Of a stretch of DNA of 64,000 nt, positions 15,887-23,521 are shown one piece after another; the stretch's first letter is position 1, and the number at the start of each line of letters is the position of its first letter. The stretch is from NCBI RefSeq assembly GCF_018860155.1, contig NZ_JAHKNI010000006.1, forward strand, positions 1-64,000, written 5' to 3'. A program made the position numbers and the translations under genes. The stretch is from Nocardia albiluteola. GTDB lineage: Bacteria > Actinomycetota > Actinomycetes > Mycobacteriales > Mycobacteriaceae. The notes below the pieces were generated by a model. That model did not search any database, was not told the origin of the DNA, and saw only the letters and a list, made by a program, of their open reading frames with translations.

Positions 15887-17704
15887 ATGAGCGCTGCAAG
15901 TGTTCGGCCAACAAGTCTGCCAATAAGTAAGCTCCTTGCCAACCGCTCTCCAGCTCGTGTACCGCGATACCAGCGTTCCTACGCCTGGACGGATGAGCAA
16001 GTTGGCGATCTTATTGACGATATTAAGCGGCTACTCCCCACGCAAACTGGGACGCGGGGGCACTTCTACGGTGGAATGGTCGCGATTGAGATCGGTGATT
16101 CAGCCTCTGCGGAGGGGACGATCTACGAGATTGTTGACGGACAGCAGCGACTCGCAACCTTTTGTCTGCTGCTTGCTCAAATTTCAGCACGCGCTACAGA
16201 GCTGAGGTCGGTGGCAAAGTCTCAGGACGCGCCGGAAGTGGAAAGGCGGCTGGAGATACTCGCAAAGGGAATTCATCATGAATTCCTCTACTATCAACGA
16301 TATGATGTGCGCGAAGGTACTGAATCACGTCAACCTCGTGTGCGGCTGAGTCATGCTGATGATGAGTTTTTCCAAAGCCTTCTCAACGGTGATCAGCCCA
16401 ATCCATGCCGCGATAGTCATAAGCTTCTAAAGAATGCGGTCGAGCTGCTCAGAAATGAGCTGGTCCGGCCCATCACTCCTGAGTCTGATCTGCAGGGGTC
16501 TCTCGAAGTATTACAGCGGCTTCGCGACGCAGTGCTCCGCGACTCATTTGTAATTCATATTGTAAGTGATGAGCGTTCGAGTGGATACCGTCTCTTTACG
16601 GTGCTGAACGATCGCGGTGCCCGTCTCACGGTAGCTGATCTTCTGAGGAGCCACACTCTTGAGATGCTAGACGCGGAGCCAGAGTTGTGTAAGAAGGCCG
16701 CGCGACTTTGGGATGACATGCTGACGGACGGAGGCGACAATGTCGACGAATTTCTGCGGGTGTATTTCACCTCGTTAACGGGTGGCCGCCCAAGGCGGGA
16801 TGATCTCTTTGATGAGATGAAGAAATTGATGTTTGCGGCAAATATTGACAGTGGTTTGGTTGTCGACCGGCTGACCGGAATGAGCGACGAACTTAAGGCT
16901 TTTCTAGCGATAAGCTCAGGCGTGTGGCCCTATCTGGTTGATCAGCAAGATCAGGCGGTTACGGAATGGCAGCGCTCTCGACTGTTTCGTCTGGTTACTA
17001 CGCTTCGTCATGAACTGTCGACGCCGCTGCTCCTCGCGGCGCGTGCTCGATGTGATGAGAAGAGTTTCGCTGAGCTTGTACATATTATTGAGATATTTGC
17101 ATTCCGTTACAAGAATGTCTGTGGAGCTCATGCGGGGCCTGCGAGTAGTTCTTATTATGCGGAGTGTAAACGCTTACGGGGAACGAAGTTAAACGGCCAT
17201 GTGAGCTTCAGCAGGCTTCGTGAGTCTTTACGCGGTCTTCTTATGAAGCGCGCGCCTGATTCAATTTTCAAAAACTCGCTCGCTGACTATCTGCGTTATG
17301 ATGCTGGGAGCGCTGCGAAGGCAAACATAAGGCATTTACTCACCATTATCGAGGACTATCGTCCTTGGATTAAGCTCGGAGCTTCCGGGATGCCCGTGCC
17401 TGCTATGATCACCGTTACGGACTTGAGTCAGGCGTCAATCGAGCACATATATCCTCAAAATGCTCAGCCCCAAGTTCCGGCTCTTCAGCCATATATCAAT
17501 CGAATAGGAAACCTGTCGTACTGGAGCCCGCTGGATAATGGTGCTGCCGGAAACCTCTCCTTTGTCGACAAACTACCTGCTTATAGGGCGAGCAAAGTGG
17601 GGCTGAACAATGACTTGGGAGTTTTGAGTGTATGGGACCTGGCTGCGCTGCAAGCAAGGGAAACGCAGCTGATCAATGAGGCATGCCTCATCTTTGTTGT
17701 GTGA
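15887..17704 (+). CDS. DUF262/DUF1524 protein, GmrSD/SspE-like restriction nuclease
   Basis: 605 residues combining the two halves of GmrS-GmrD and SspE-type enzymes, which cut or nick modified DNA using NTP hydrolysis. The N-terminal DUF262 shows PRYQRSYAW (26-34) and IVDGQQRLAT with DGQQR at 84-88, the NTP-binding motif. The C-terminal DUF1524 HNH-type region has SIEHIYPQN (His520) and RIGNLSYW (Asn542), then a Lys/Ser-rich end. Both motifs look intact. ATG 15887 puts the DUF262 start at the usual distance; starts at 15740 or 15818 are possible. Base composition is AT-richer than all neighbours, a sign of separate acquisition. Twelve kilobases from dnd, it could be a phosphorothioate-sensing effector like SspE, or an independent type IV enzyme. 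Confidence 0.82.
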   Translation: MSAASVRPTSLPISKLLANRSPARVPRYQRSYAWTDEQVGDLIDDIKRLLPTQTGTRGHFYGGMVAIEIGDSASAEGTIYEIVDGQQRLATFCLLLAQISARATELRSVAKSQDAPEVERRLEILAKGIHHEFLYYQRYDVREGTESRQPRVRLSHADDEFFQSLLNGDQPNPCRDSHKLLKNAVELLRNELVRPITPESDLQGSLEVLQRLRDAVLRDSFVIHIVSDERSSGYRLFTVLNDRGARLTVADLLRSHTLEMLDAEPELCKKAARLWDDMLTDGGDNVDEFLRVYFTSLTGGRPRRDDLFDEMKKLMFAANIDSGLVVDRLTGMSDELKAFLAISSGVWPYLVDQQDQAVTEWQRSRLFRLVTTLRHELSTPLLLAARARCDEKSFAELVHIIEIFAFRYKNVCGAHAGPASSSYYAECKRLRGTKLNGHVSFSRLRESLRGLLMKRAPDSIFKNSLADYLRYDAGSAAKANIRHLLTIIEDYRPWIKLGASGMPVPAMITVTDLSQASIEHIYPQNAQPQVPALQPYINRIGNLSYWSPLDNGAAGNLSFVDKLPAYRASKVGLNNDLGVLSVWDLAALQARETQLINEACLIFVV

Positions 17705-18213
17705 CCGACTTCGGTGGTCTTGGCCCGTCCCCGGCGAATGGGACCGCTCGGTATTGGAGGTGATACTGTTCAGATTGGGAAGAGATGTGGAATGGTTTCC
17801 TGGTGAATCGTGGCGTGGTCGGGGCTGTTCGAGGCCTCGGTTGCTGGTGAATCTTGGCGGGGTGGCCTTGGTTTGCGAGGGTCGGTCGGTGCGCTCAGCG
17901 ATGAAGATGAATTCGCGTCCGGGTCAGTCCACCTATTCGAACCCGCGCACACTGACCGCGCGCCCGCCCGATCATCTGAGCCGGCGCGGTTTCCCAACTA
18001 CGTGCACCACCGCGGGTTCCCGTATGCTGGCGCCCGCGGCGGTGCGAATTCGAGAAGGGTTAGATAACCGGTCTACTTGAGGTAGATCTGCGTGCCCCTG
18101 CGATCTTGCCCGCCGCGTGCACTTCATCAGTAACCTGCGCGGTACCCGTTCTTGAGCTGTTGTCGGAGACCGAACCTTCGGTCAGCCATATCGCGCGTTC
18201 TACGTGCGGTGAT
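17705..18213. other. intergenic region between DUF262 gene and IS481 remnant
   Basis: About 510 bp without a supportable gene. Short open frames exist in the G-rich part near 17810-18067 but have no ribosome site or recognisable motif. The right part may contain the lost left end of the IS481 element. Confidence 0.4.
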
Positions 18214-18508
18214 CTAGGAGTATGAGGCCGTGACGTTGGTTACGCCGGTGCGCAGGCGGCTGGCTGGTGGCTGGTTTCCGGCGGCAGTGTGGGGGCGATA
18301 GTAGTTGTAGTGGATGTTCCAGACGGCCACGGCGTTGGTGCGGTGGCTTTCGCTGATCCATTCGTGGGCGTAGAGGAATTCCTCGGCCAGGATATCCGGT
18401 TGTAGCGTTCGACTTTGCCGTTGTGGTGGGGCGTGTAGGGGCTGATGCGTTGATGTTTGGCGCCGAGCAGGGCTTTGGCGAAGTCATGGGCGCGGTAGCA
18501 AGCACCGT
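18214..18508 (-). pseudogene. IS481 transposase, 3' part
   Basis: Read across one frameshift, the translation gives GACYRAHDFAKALLGAKHQR, then ISPYTPHHNGKVERYNR, and at the end WNIHYNYYRPHTAAG and the final SYS, stop TAG at 18214-18216. This is the last third of an IS481-type DDE integrase core. It joins the 5' part at 20165 across the IS110 insertion. At least one frameshift makes it non-functional. Confidence 0.75.
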
Positions 18509-20164
18509 TGAGTTCCTAATGGATGTCAACACGGTTGGAGCTTTCCTGATGCGTTGTGAGAACGCGGACCCGCTCGGCCGGTCGTGCGTCGCGCGTTCCG
18601 GATTTCGGCAGGGATGGTGTATCGCTGAGTGATGATCGCGCGCCCCTCTTCGAGAGTGACCGGGCTGCCACCGACATCTTGGAGGACGTAGTGTTCGCCG
18701 CGGCGCCAGCATGCGGCGATGCGGGTGATCAAGGTCGTGGCCAGGTGACAGATTGCGGAGTTGTGGTGCTTGCCGGACTCGGTCATGAGCCGGTGGTATT
18801 TCGCGGCCAGGGACGGGTCGCTGCGGCGGGCTTGCTCGGCGGCCATGAATAATGCTTCGCGGAGGCAGGCGTCACCGGATTTCGTTGGCCCACCGTGCTT
18901 TCCGCTCAATCCTGACGAGTCGAGCCTTGGCACCAAACCGCTGAACGAGCGGATCGCCGCGAGCGAAGCGAACCGGTTCGGGTCACCGAGTCGGCCGATG
19001 ATCTGTGCTCCGACGCCAGGTGCCGAGCAGACGATGCCTGCGGGGTCGGCTTTATCCAGCAACGCTGCGATGCGGATCTCGAGGTCCGCGATCTCGGCGG
19101 TGAGCTGCAGCGCGAGCCGGGCTTCGATGGCGATGTCGTCGCCGAGATCAGGGAAATCCAGTTCGCCGGACCATAATTCGAGTGTCTCGCGAGCCGCAGC
19201 GATGAGTTCGTCGGCCTTGTTCTCACGCCAGCTGCCGCGAGAGTATCGGATCAGGAACCGTGACAGCCTGGCCCGGCCCAGCCTGACGACGAGGTGCGGA
19301 TCCGCATAGTGCGCCAGGAACTGCAGCGGTGTCTTGTTCGCCAGGTCCGCGCCCAGTGCGGCGTGCCAGCCCGGACCGAGGATTTCCAGCAACGCGTCCA
19401 ACCGGGCCAGGATGCTGGTGCGGCGTTTGACCAGGTTAGAACGCAGTTTCACCGCTCGGCGCAGCGCGTCACCAGGCCCGAGCCCGGCTGTGGTGTGCAG
19501 GCCTTCAGGATGCAGAAGCGGTATCCGGGCAAGAACTTTCGAGTCCAGCCGGTCAGACTTGGTGTGTTTGCCGTAGTAGGCGCGCAGGTCGGCCGACTGC
19601 TCCGGCGGAACCAGCACTACGACCGCGCCCTTGCGCCGGAACCAGGCCGCCAACGATACCCAGGCATTGCGGGGTGGCTCCATGATCACTGTGACCGTGG
19701 ACGGATCCGTCCCTGGTGGCAGCATCGACCACAGTCGATCCAAGTCGCTGGTCACGGTGCGGAACTTTCGCCCTGACCACACGAATTTCCCTCGCTCGTC
19801 GGCAAGGCTGGCCTGGTGCGCCGCCCGGCAGGCAACATCGATGCCCAACCACATCCCCAACGATCCGACCCCGTTCTCTCGCTGACCATCCGGATCCGGC
19901 GTGGACAGCCCGTCGCAGGCGCGATGTAGTACCGGACATTCACCAACAGGGATCACGGTCTCGGCCATGCCGGCCGTCACCGCGTCGCCGGGTTCCTAAC
20001 AGGACACATCTCACCCGGCGATGGCCCTGCCAGCCCCACGATCAACAGGCAAGGAGCACAACCCCGATCGGTAAACCAGTGGTGGCAAGCAGGCGCCGGA
20101 GACCCGAATTCTCACCCAGCCGGCCGTGCAGGGTGAGAGCTTCGAGACCATCACCAAGTTTGAA
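18509..20164 (-). mobile_element. IS110-family element inserted in IS481
   Basis: The limits come from the broken IS481 frame: ...RIATD ends at 20165 on one side and NGACY begins at 18508 on the other. The element is about 1.66 kb with a single transposase gene and no obvious terminal inverted repeats, as usual for IS110. Confidence 0.75.
18526..19854 (-). CDS. IS110-family transposase (DEDD type)
   Basis: A 442-residue IS110 transposase. The N-terminal RuvC-like DEDD domain has MWLGIDVACRAAHQASLAD (Asp), IMEPPRNAWVSLA (Glu), and KSDRLDSKVLARI (Asp pair). The C-terminal Tnp_20 domain has APGVGAQIIGRLGD and SFSGLVPRLDSSG with the conserved Ser. I chose ATG 19852-19854, since members begin right at the WLGID strand; the frame extends to 19980. 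No truncation or frameshift is visible, so the element may be active. It would use a guide-RNA-like end region, as described for IS110, but I did not identify one. Confidence 0.85.
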   Translation of the reverse strand: MWLGIDVACRAAHQASLADERGKFVWSGRKFRTVTSDLDRLWSMLPPGTDPSTVTVIMEPPRNAWVSLAAWFRRKGAVVVLVPPEQSADLRAYYGKHTKSDRLDSKVLARIPLLHPEGLHTTAGLGPGDALRRAVKLRSNLVKRRTSILARLDALLEILGPGWHAALGADLANKTPLQFLAHYADPHLVVRLGRARLSRFLIRYSRGSWRENKADELIAAARETLELWSGELDFPDLGDDIAIEARLALQLTAEIADLEIRIAALLDKADPAGIVCSAPGVGAQIIGRLGDPNRFASLAAIRSFSGLVPRLDSSGLSGKHGGPTKSGDACLREALFMAAEQARRSDPSLAAKYHRLMTESGKHHNSAICHLATTLITRIAACWRRGEHYVLQDVGGSPVTLEEGRAIITQRYTIPAEIRNARRTTGRAGPRSHNASGKLQPC

Positions 20165-20680
20165 TGTCGGTGGCGATGCGTTCGCCGAATCCGATGCCGT
20201 GCGCGGCGAAGAACGCTCGCGCGCGGAACATGAATCCTATTGCCGTCACAGCTTTTTCGTCGGCAGCGCTTCGGTGTAGGCCAGTCGGGAGTAGCCGTCG
20301 AGCGCGGAGTGCAAGAACACATAGCCGACGCGTTCACCGCGTGATCTGGTGGCGTAATTGGCCTTGTGCTGCAAGGAGTCTCGGCCATGGACACGCCAGC
20401 CGTCACCGTCGCGGATACGACCGACCTTCTTTCCGTTCACGGCGCATCGTTTCGATCCGGGCCACGACCTCGCCGGTGTCGCGGTCGGGCTGCGGTGCGG
20501 TGTCGCGGAGCGGTCGGCCAGCCCCAGCTCGCCGTAGCGGCGAAACCGGTTGACCCACTTGGACGCGCACTGTCGTGAGATTCCCATCTCGGCGGCGACG
20601 TGTGCGATCGGGCGGGTCTGGCAACGGTGGACGAGACGTCGCCGTCCTTCGACGGACAACGGGACATAACGGTGGGACAC
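20165..20680 (-). pseudogene. IS481 transposase, 5' part with internal deletion
   Basis: The start GTG 20678-20680 gives MSHRYVPLSVEGRRRLVHRC and an HTH (VAAEMGISRQCASKWVNRF). The frame then shifts within VVARIETMRRERK and resumes at KVGRIRDGDGWRVHGRDS, so about 50 codons of the linker are gone. VGYVFLHSALDGYSRLAYTE is the DDE core's second acidic motif. After another shift the sequence AVTAIGFMFRARAFFAAHGI runs to the IS110 junction. The gene is clearly dead. Confidence 0.78.
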
Positions 20681-20794
20681 GGCGGGTCTTTCTTGCTGGC
20701 GGATGAGGGATTGGCGTTTCTCATCCTGCCGCTGAAAGACCCGCCTCTCAGCTCACGACCCGCGTGATGTCAACAACGTCATGACCCACAACAT

Positions 20795-21262
20795 CTAGGG
20801 CCAGTCGACGCCACCGAGAAGCTCTTCGACGGTGGCTCGACCAGATTCTCCGCTCTCGGTGAATGCCTCCGTCACCAGATCAACGATGATGTTCGCGACC
20901 GGCTTGTTCTGGGTATTCATTTGCTCTCGAATATACTCCAGGCCACCGTTGACATACTCTTCGAAGAGTTCGATACGTTCACCGAGCCGTGCGTCATCCA
21001 TAATCTCCGGATCTTCACTGGAAACACTCGCCGCGATCATGTTGATGAGCGTCTCGCTGTAGGCGCGCGCTGTCAATGCTTCATACCGGACGTGTTCGCC
21101 CGAAAATGTGAACGAGACTCTTCGGCCGACGTGGAAACCTATCGCTGCTGCCAATATCATGATGTCGCGGATTGTCGGGAACGATGCGTCTTCCTGCAGC
21201 TCCGCAAAGAGCTGTTCATGCTGTCTCGGTCGCCTGACCCGAACGTTGTCCATCATCGCCAT
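20795..21262 (-). CDS. DNA phosphorothioation-associated protein 4-like
   Basis: A 155-residue soluble protein, last gene of the leftward five-gene operon. The pattern VRRPRQHEQLFAELQ, then FPTIRDIMILAAAIGFHVGR, then LINMIAASVSSEDPEIM, then IELFEEYVNGGLEYIREQM agrees with what I remember of the 'dnd system-associated protein 4' family, which occurs only beside dnd genes. Function is unknown. The start ATG 21260-21262 has AAGGTG eight bases upstream and overlaps the end of the SMC-like gene by 10 bp. That overlap implies stoichiometric production with the ATPase, perhaps as a subunit of one complex. Confidence 0.75.
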   Translation of the reverse strand: MAMMDNVRVRRPRQHEQLFAELQEDASFPTIRDIMILAAAIGFHVGRRVSFTFSGEHVRYEALTARAYSETLINMIAASVSSEDPEIMDDARLGERIELFEEYVNGGLEYIREQMNTQNKPVANIIVDLVTEAFTESGESGRATVEELLGGVDWP

Positions 21263-23322
21263 GACTGGATCACCTTCAATTCCGAGTAGTCCGATTCCGA
21301 CGGAACGGTGAACGGAGAGGACGTGCCGTTGAGGTTGATATGATCCAATTTCTGGTCCGGCTTGGTCGTATGCGTCTCGATCACACCGAGATTGCTGATG
21401 TAGGGTGCTAATTCATTGAGCACTGTACCGAGTCCTTGACTCTTGCTCACCAGTACCACCAATTGCGGTGCCATTTCTGCGAGCACCTTCGAGACCGCCT
21501 TCTGGTAGTCCTGATCGAGGGACCCGAACGCGGCGTCCATGACGATCGGGTAGATCCCGGAGTCGTCGACCCGGGCCGGGTCGTGCTGCGCCTTCTCTTG
21601 CCGGAGCTCCCGCGCCAACTGGGATACAGCCGCCACGAAGCTCAAGCTCAGGATCTGGTTCTCGCCGGTCGACTTGGGAACCTCCGTCGTGATTCCTCCA
21701 ATTTGCTTGTGGAGGGTCAGCTCGAGGCCCTTGTCAAGGGTGGGAACGTGGTTCTGGTGTGAGATCCTCGCAAAGACCGATTTGAGCTTCTTGTCGAGGC
21801 GTTTCCGGATGGTTTCCTCTCTGATGGCCAAGATTTCTTTGAGCGCACGTTGGACGGACTGAACTGCGTCGGATCGTGATCGTGCCTTGAGGGCGAGCTC
21901 GTCGGTGACCTCTGCGCGGCTGCGTTCCCGCGTCTTCTGTTCGATTTGGCTGTCGATCTGTTGCAGCTTGGTGGTCACAATTCCGACTCGCTGTTGTTTG
22001 GCATCTCGGCGCCGGTCGAGGTCGATCCTCTTCGTTTCGAGTGCTTGAACATCTTCAAGGCTGCTGCCGCTCAGTTTTCCTACGAGTTCCGACAACGTGG
22101 CTGCCAATCGTGTTTTCCGGTCGCGCTGATCGGAGATTCGCTTGGTAAGAGCCGAGAGGTCGTCACGGACTTGCGTGCGAGCCGATGCGAGCGGTTCGAT
22201 CTGTCCGCTCAGTTTCTGCCATGCACTCTCCACTGCTTGTAGGCCTGCACGCTGACGCCAGTCCCGGACCTTGTCCAACGGGTCCGCGCCTTCGGTCAAC
22301 GGTGTGCCGCAGATGCATTCGCCGTCCTCGATGAGCTTCTCGACGAATTCCCGCTTCAGGGGTGCCGGCAGGGCGCCCTTCTGATAGAGGCCGTCGGCAA
22401 TCGATTGGGTGTTCTCTTCCAGCTGCCGCGTGAACGCCAGGAAACTGCGCGTTGCCACCAGCACGGCACGATCGGTGAGCGCCTCTTGGAGGGCAGCCTC
22501 TGCATCGTCGAGCTCTTTCGAGACGACGTCTCGCTGTGCTTGGATCGGCGCCGCAGACTCGTGTTGACGCAGAAGATCGAGGACGGTTTCGCGTTCTTCG
22601 CCGAGAGTTGCAATCTGCTCTTCGAGCTCCTTCAACTCGTTTCGAAGTGGTGCTTCGCTGTCGCGTAGTTGATCGATGGCGGCCTGAATTTCGCTGGCTT
22701 TTTTTCCGCCGTGCTTCTTGAGTTCATTGGTCAATCTCCGGTCCACGGCGGGTAGGTGTTGAAGCGCCCGTTCCACATGCTCAAGATCCAGTAAGAACTT
22801 GATGTCCTTCTGAACCTCGGTATAAGCGGCTTTCTGTACCAGCTTTTCGATGCGCTCACCATTGAAAAAGAAGAACCTACTCAATCCTTTGGGGAGAATA
22901 GTATGAATCATCTGTTGCGGCGCCTGTACAACTTCAGATGATCCATCGGGATTGGTGGTCCAGAGCTGAACTTCGGGAGACGGCACCGGTTGCTTTTCGG
23001 ATTCCTTCCATAGCGTCGCACGCCGTAGTAGACGTAAGTTGCGGCCGGCATGATCGAAAAAGAGCTCCACCGACAATTCCACCGACTGGTTGATGGCTAG
23101 CGCATGCCAGATCTTGTCGGTCACCATGACGTCCTGTTTCTCGACGTCGTCCGACATTTCACCGTACAGTGCCCACGTGAAGGCGTTCAGAAAGGTGGTC
23201 TTTCCTGCACCGTTGGCTCCGAACAGCATCGAAACCGTACGTTTCGAATCTGACGAAAGGTCGAAGGACTGGACACCTTGAAACTGGCGGAAGTTCGCCA
23301 GTGTGATGGAATGCAGCTTCAA
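21253..23322 (-). CDS. SMC/Rad50-like AAA ATPase, DndD-type
   Basis: A 689-residue ATPase with a long coiled coil. The N-terminal LHSITLANFRQFQGVQSFDL and Walker A GANGAGKTTF (Lys41) match DndD, as does the later FFFFNGERIEKLVQ. The coil spans about 180-530 and contains CICGTPL, a zinc-hook-like CxC motif. The C-terminal half has STGENQILSLSFVAA (ABC signature-like) and Walker B-like IYPIVMDAAFGSLDQDYQ. It is related to, but distinct from, the DndD at 33459-35450, so the island has two such ATPases. The start is TTG 23320-23322, overlapping the TGA of the 54-residue gene. Likely role: DNA-loading or sensing motor of the restriction half. Confidence 0.82.
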   Translation of the reverse strand: MKLHSITLANFRQFQGVQSFDLSSDSKRTVSMLFGANGAGKTTFLNAFTWALYGEMSDDVEKQDVMVTDKIWHALAINQSVELSVELFFDHAGRNLRLLRRATLWKESEKQPVPSPEVQLWTTNPDGSSEVVQAPQQMIHTILPKGLSRFFFFNGERIEKLVQKAAYTEVQKDIKFLLDLEHVERALQHLPAVDRRLTNELKKHGGKKASEIQAAIDQLRDSEAPLRNELKELEEQIATLGEERETVLDLLRQHESAAPIQAQRDVVSKELDDAEAALQEALTDRAVLVATRSFLAFTRQLEENTQSIADGLYQKGALPAPLKREFVEKLIEDGECICGTPLTEGADPLDKVRDWRQRAGLQAVESAWQKLSGQIEPLASARTQVRDDLSALTKRISDQRDRKTRLAATLSELVGKLSGSSLEDVQALETKRIDLDRRRDAKQQRVGIVTTKLQQIDSQIEQKTRERSRAEVTDELALKARSRSDAVQSVQRALKEILAIREETIRKRLDKKLKSVFARISHQNHVPTLDKGLELTLHKQIGGITTEVPKSTGENQILSLSFVAAVSQLARELRQEKAQHDPARVDDSGIYPIVMDAAFGSLDQDYQKAVSKVLAEMAPQLVVLVSKSQGLGTVLNELAPYISNLGVIETHTTKPDQKLDHINLNGTSSPFTVPSESDYSELKVIQSWR

Positions 23323-23483
23323 GGGAAAATCGCCTTCACGACATCGATCAGATCGTCCGTTGGCCTGTACTCCTTGATGTGCAGGTTTGCGCGTTCGATT
23401 TGAAGTACGCGCTTAAGAAGTTCTCGCTCCTCTTCGGACAGAGATTTGACAACGTCTGCCTCAGTCCTTTCCCTACTGTCCAC
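23319..23483 (-). CDS. 54-residue acidic/helical small protein within the operon
   Basis: GTG 23481-23483 to TGA 23319-23321. The protein is mostly charged and helical: DSRERTEADVVKSLSEEERE, then LLKRVLQIERANLHIKEYRP, then TDDLIDVVKAIFP. AAAGGA lies 11 bases upstream. The stop overlaps the TTG start of the ATPase gene, which strongly supports real, coupled translation. The EEERELLKRVLQIERANLHI helix could dock on the ATPase coil or the helicase. No family is known to me. The reading frame is short enough for standard gene callers to miss it. Confidence 0.7.
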   Translation of the reverse strand: MDSRERTEADVVKSLSEEERELLKRVLQIERANLHIKEYRPTDDLIDVVKAIFP

Positions 23484-23521
23484 TGTGATTTCTATCCTTT
23501 CGATTGGGTATTATTCGCAGA

